NCBI GenBank assembly: GCA_002372325.1
Contig: DFFT01000075.1
Coordinates: 1 to 8,088, forward strand
Reading direction: 5' to 3'
From: Succinivibrionaceae bacterium UBA3769
GTDB lineage: Bacteria > Pseudomonadota > Gammaproteobacteria > Enterobacterales > Succinivibrionaceae
DNA length: 8,088 bases
The notes beneath the pieces are model-generated. The model saw only the letters and a list, made by a program, of their open reading frames with translations, had not been told where the DNA came from and did no database searches. Made by a program: the position numbers and the translations under genes. This document shows positions 6,029 to 8,088 of the stretch, piece after piece; the stretch's first letter is position 1, and each line of letters begins with the position of its first letter.

Positions 6029-6049
6029 CCGGATTGCAGGCAATTCCGG
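6029..6049 (-). terminator. Hairpin after the zinc-ribbon membrane gene
   Basis: On the minus strand CCGGAATTGC and GCAATCCGG pair around a two-base loop with one bulged base. The 3' arm ends about 20 bases before a CTTTTTATT stretch. It begins 8 bases after the stop at 6057. It likely separates this gene from the DUF4870 gene, though the U-run is not adjacent. Confidence 0.45.
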
Positions 6050-6056
6050 CTTTGCC

Positions 6057-7203
6057 CTAAGGCTCCCGATGCCGGGATCCGGTGGCCTCCCTGTTCAGAT
6101 TGAGATCCGGAAGACTGAGGGAGCATTCCTCCCGGGATCGATAGCGGGAAACATCAGCGGCAAAGCGCGGGAACGCCTTCTTCCGCCTGGATGCGTGAAC
6201 CCCGATAAGGCGGATCGCAAAAGCGCATGCAAAGGCGCACGCCAAAGCCGTCAGGAAGCCTCCGGGATTCCCGGGAAGGTTTATGACGGCCATGACTGTT
6301 ATTATGAGGATCCCGATGACGGACAGGATATATGACACCAGTCTGAAGCCTCTGATATCGGTAAGGAGCCCATCTAAAGAGCCAAAAACAAAAGCCGGAA
6401 TTATTACTGTTATGAAGCTGCCCCCGCAGCACTCCACCACCAGGCGTGCTAATAAGCTGCCTTTATCCTCATCTCCGAGGATAAACGGCGCCAGCCACCA
6501 GGATACCGTAAGCAAACCGGCAAACATCAGCGTCAGGGCAGCTCGCATCATCCTGAGCTTCTCGGGATCAGCGGGGATATTGGTGTAAAACTCCCCCGCG
6601 TCTCCGTTCATAACCGCAATGCAGTCCTGACCGTTTACTGCGGCCTTGGCGAAAAGCACGGGAAAAAGCAGCGTTCTGATCCGGAGAATTTCCGGATCCG
6701 GAATCCGGACGGCCAGCTCCGGGATATTCCGGTATACCAGGCGGGCTCTGATTTTTCCGGGGTTTTCCGAGTTCTCCGGCCGCTCATCCCCCTGTCTTCT
6801 GTTCACCCGCAGTCTTCCGCCGCCGGGGAAGCGTTTGACCTGTTCCGTCTCGCCTGACCTCCAGGTCATAGCTCCAGAACGGGAGATAGATTTTCCGGAC
6901 AGTGTTTTCAGTGATGCTCCGGATGCATTCATCCGGCATGGCTTTTAATTTCGCATATTCCTGCGCCAGATTCCCGGGCCCAAAGGAAAACGGGATAACG
7001 CAGTCGTAAAAGTCAGAATCTCCGGGGGGCGGATCCTTTCTTCTGCCGGCAGCCGGAGAGAGCGGCGTCCGGCACAGCGGGCAAACGGAGGAGATCCGGA
7101 AAACTCCGGGAGAAAGCTCCGCGCCGCAGCCGGAGCAGCGGGCGGTTCCGTCCCCGGAGTTCTCCCGGGGATTTTCAATATCAGACAAGGTCATTGCTGT
7201 CAT
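6057..7203 (-). pseudogene. Zinc-ribbon plus multi-TM protein split by a frameshift, probably with an internal deletion
   Basis: Frame one (7203 down to about 6840) begins MTAMTLSDIE. It carries a zinc ribbon CSGC...CPLC (Cys 23, 26, 41, 44), then VIPFSFGPGNLAQEYAKL and KIYLPFWSYDLEV at about 106-116. Frame two supplies LLFPVLFAKAAVNGQD and AVMNGDAGEFYTNIP, then about four membrane helices (near 6545-6478, 6440-6366, 6340-6276, 6258-6195) and stops at 6057. Zinc ribbon, PF(W) motif, PVW-like strand with a NG.TG...G..P turn, then helices is the order seen in a bacterial membrane family often misnamed PriA or TFIIB zinc finger. In that family the PFW and PVW motifs are usually well over 100 residues apart, whereas here they are about 74 codons apart. 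So a frameshift and a missing middle segment are both likely. The function of the family is unknown. ATG at 7192-7194 is an alternative start. Confidence 0.65.
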
Positions 7204-7275
7204 TCCTGTTCTTCCGGCCGGAGGCTTTAGCGGGAAAACTGTCCGGAACCGGGGTTATGGATTTTGCTTCAGATC

Positions 7276-7554
7276 TCACGGGAACTTTTTCGAGAATATC
7301 TCTTCATAAGGCTCGGTTTCCTCAAAGGCGGCGAGGCGCCGGCTGCTGAAGTCCTTAAGCAGGAATTCATCGGCATCGCCTTTCAGATCGGGGAAATTAT
7401 CCTGCCTCCGCTTTGCCGCCCGGTAAGCGCCGCTTCCGAACTGTATGGCAAACTCCGCCGAGAGGGAAAGAACCAGCACCGTAAGGAAAATCGCGGAAAT
7501 GGTGTCATTAATTCCTAATTCTTTTTTCCTGAGACGCCTAAACAGACATCTCCA
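7276..7554 (-). pseudogene. Small single-TM protein lacking a usable start codon (fragment or frameshifted)
   Basis: An open frame of 92 codons has no ATG and ends at TGA 7276-7278. It has a hydrophobic segment TISAIFLTVLVLSLSAEFAI, then a basic stretch (YRAAKRRQ) and an acidic, soluble tail ending FSKKFP. I do not recognise the family. Two readings are possible. The gene may have lost its 5' end when the neighbouring insertion sequence landed near 7540-7555. Alternatively, the true start is the ATG at 7506-7508, which has AGGA four bases upstream and sits one base out of frame, so a single lost base would restore a protein of about 77 residues beginning MTP-ISAIFLTV. The end lies 72 bases before the zinc-ribbon gene on the same strand, so the two may have formed an operon. 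Confidence 0.5.
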
Positions 7555-7593
7555 TCAATACAAGATCAACATCCCGATCAAAAAGGTGTGGCA

Positions 7594-8088
7594 CTATCCG
7601 TTGACATGGAAATTTCTGCAGATTGATGTCAGGGACTTGATGTATGCCGGTTGCTTGGTGTAGAAGTTTTTATCTACCCCGCATGCAATACACAGTTTTG
7701 ATACTTCCTTCGTGAGTCCTGATGCCCAAAAATATCTGCTCTTTACGGCATAGTGTATCGCAATTGCCCTTGTTATATCTATCACGTCAGGAACGCTGAA
7801 GGTATGCGGCTTAAGCGTTTTCTTGCGCTTATCCGTGAATACCCGTTCCTTTGCCAGCTGTGATTTCAGTTCCGCAAGAATGCTGAGAGCGACAAAAGCC
7901 ACCACAAATCTGCCTTCCATCGTATCCTGGTAATGAGTCCTGGCCGTATCAAGTTTAATGCTCATTTTTCCGGATTCAAAGCATTTCTCAATGCTGTCTC
8001 TTTCGTGGTAGGTTCTGTAGGCTTCCTCGGTTGTCATCTCATAAGTGGATATGTTTGCAAAGAATCCGAAATTTTCGGTATAGCTGTT
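7594..8088 (-). CDS. IS4/IS1634-type DDE transposase, C-terminal part (5' end outside window)
   Basis: The frame is open from the right edge for 164 residues and stops at TAG 7594-7596. It reads SYTENFGFFANIS, TTEEAYRTYHERDSIEKCFESGK, then LDTARTHYQDTMEGRFVVAFVALSILAEL. Y-x2-R-x3-E-x6-K in YHERDSIEKCFESGK is the YREK signature around the third catalytic residue of IS4-superfamily DDE transposases. The following R..GR..V.F.AL helix is the usual C-terminal RNase H-fold segment. The first two Asp residues lie outside the window. The stop is roughly 40-90 bases from the likely element end. Whether the element is whole cannot be judged here. It lies next to, and may interrupt, the small TM gene. 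Confidence 0.85.
   Translation of the reverse strand, partial: NSYTENFGFFANISTYEMTTEEAYRTYHERDSIEKCFESGKMSIKLDTARTHYQDTMEGRFVVAFVALSILAELKSQLAKERVFTDKRKKTLKPHTFSVPDVIDITRAIAIHYAVKSRYFWASGLTKEVSKLCIACGVDKNFYTKQPAYIKSLTSICRNFHVNG

Noticed and set aside
5587..6335. Plus-strand frames opposite the DUF4870 and zinc-ribbon genes, one of them Cys/Tyr/Arg-rich
   Set aside because: The odd composition is the complement of the Asn/Ser codon tract. No start signal or domain is present.
1..8088. CRISPR array, tRNA, rRNA or riboswitch
   Set aside because: I saw no regularly spaced repeats, cloverleaf with a CCA-type end, rRNA motif or known aptamer core on reading both strands.

Overview
The window reads as chromosomal DNA of a Gram-negative gammaproteobacterium. 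The evidence is two outer-membrane porins with signal peptides and aromatic C-termini, a homologue of the enterobacterial K+-binding protein Kbp (YgaU), and an MSHA-type type IV prepilin. The porin style plus the MSHA-like pilin suggests a gut anaerobe near Succinivibrionaceae/Aeromonadales. That placement is inference from remembered family resemblance, not a search result.

Layout, left to right. Bases 1-157 carry the tail of a plus-strand gene resembling the C-terminus of a HipA-type toxin kinase, closed by a small hairpin. Bases 241-478 hold a decayed fragment of a DUF1016/YhcG-type nuclease gene with a frameshift. Porin 1 follows on the minus strand (569-1648). A divergent intergenic region then leads to kbp on the plus strand (2059-2505), which has a structured 3' tail and a strong terminator. 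On the minus strand come a Cys-rich type IV prepilin broken by at least two single-base frame changes (2743-3451) and porin 2 (3834-4871), which has a strong terminator, a roughly 180-nt leader, a near-consensus promoter and two identical-format upstream dyads.

The right third is a minus-strand cluster of membrane genes. In transcription order these are a small single-TM protein lacking a usable start (7276-7554), a zinc-ribbon plus multi-TM protein split over two frames (6057-7203), and a DUF4870/Tic20-like membrane protein (5293-5880) with an Asn/Ser-rich N-terminus. The right edge is the C-terminal part of an IS4/IS1634-type DDE transposase carrying the YREK signature (7594-8088, running off the window).

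The intact genes (two porins, Kbp, DUF4870) concern the cell envelope and its response to osmotic and ionic conditions. The other genes are partial or damaged: toxin-kinase tail, nuclease remnant, pilin, zinc-ribbon gene, small TM gene, transposase. Several carry single-base frame changes. This is either real gene decay in a host-adapted genome or base-level error in a draft assembly, and the sequence alone cannot decide. I do not see a convincing new multi-gene system. The most interesting non-coding signals are the paired dyads upstream of porin 2, the direct repeat over the porin 1 promoter, and the structured RNA after kbp.
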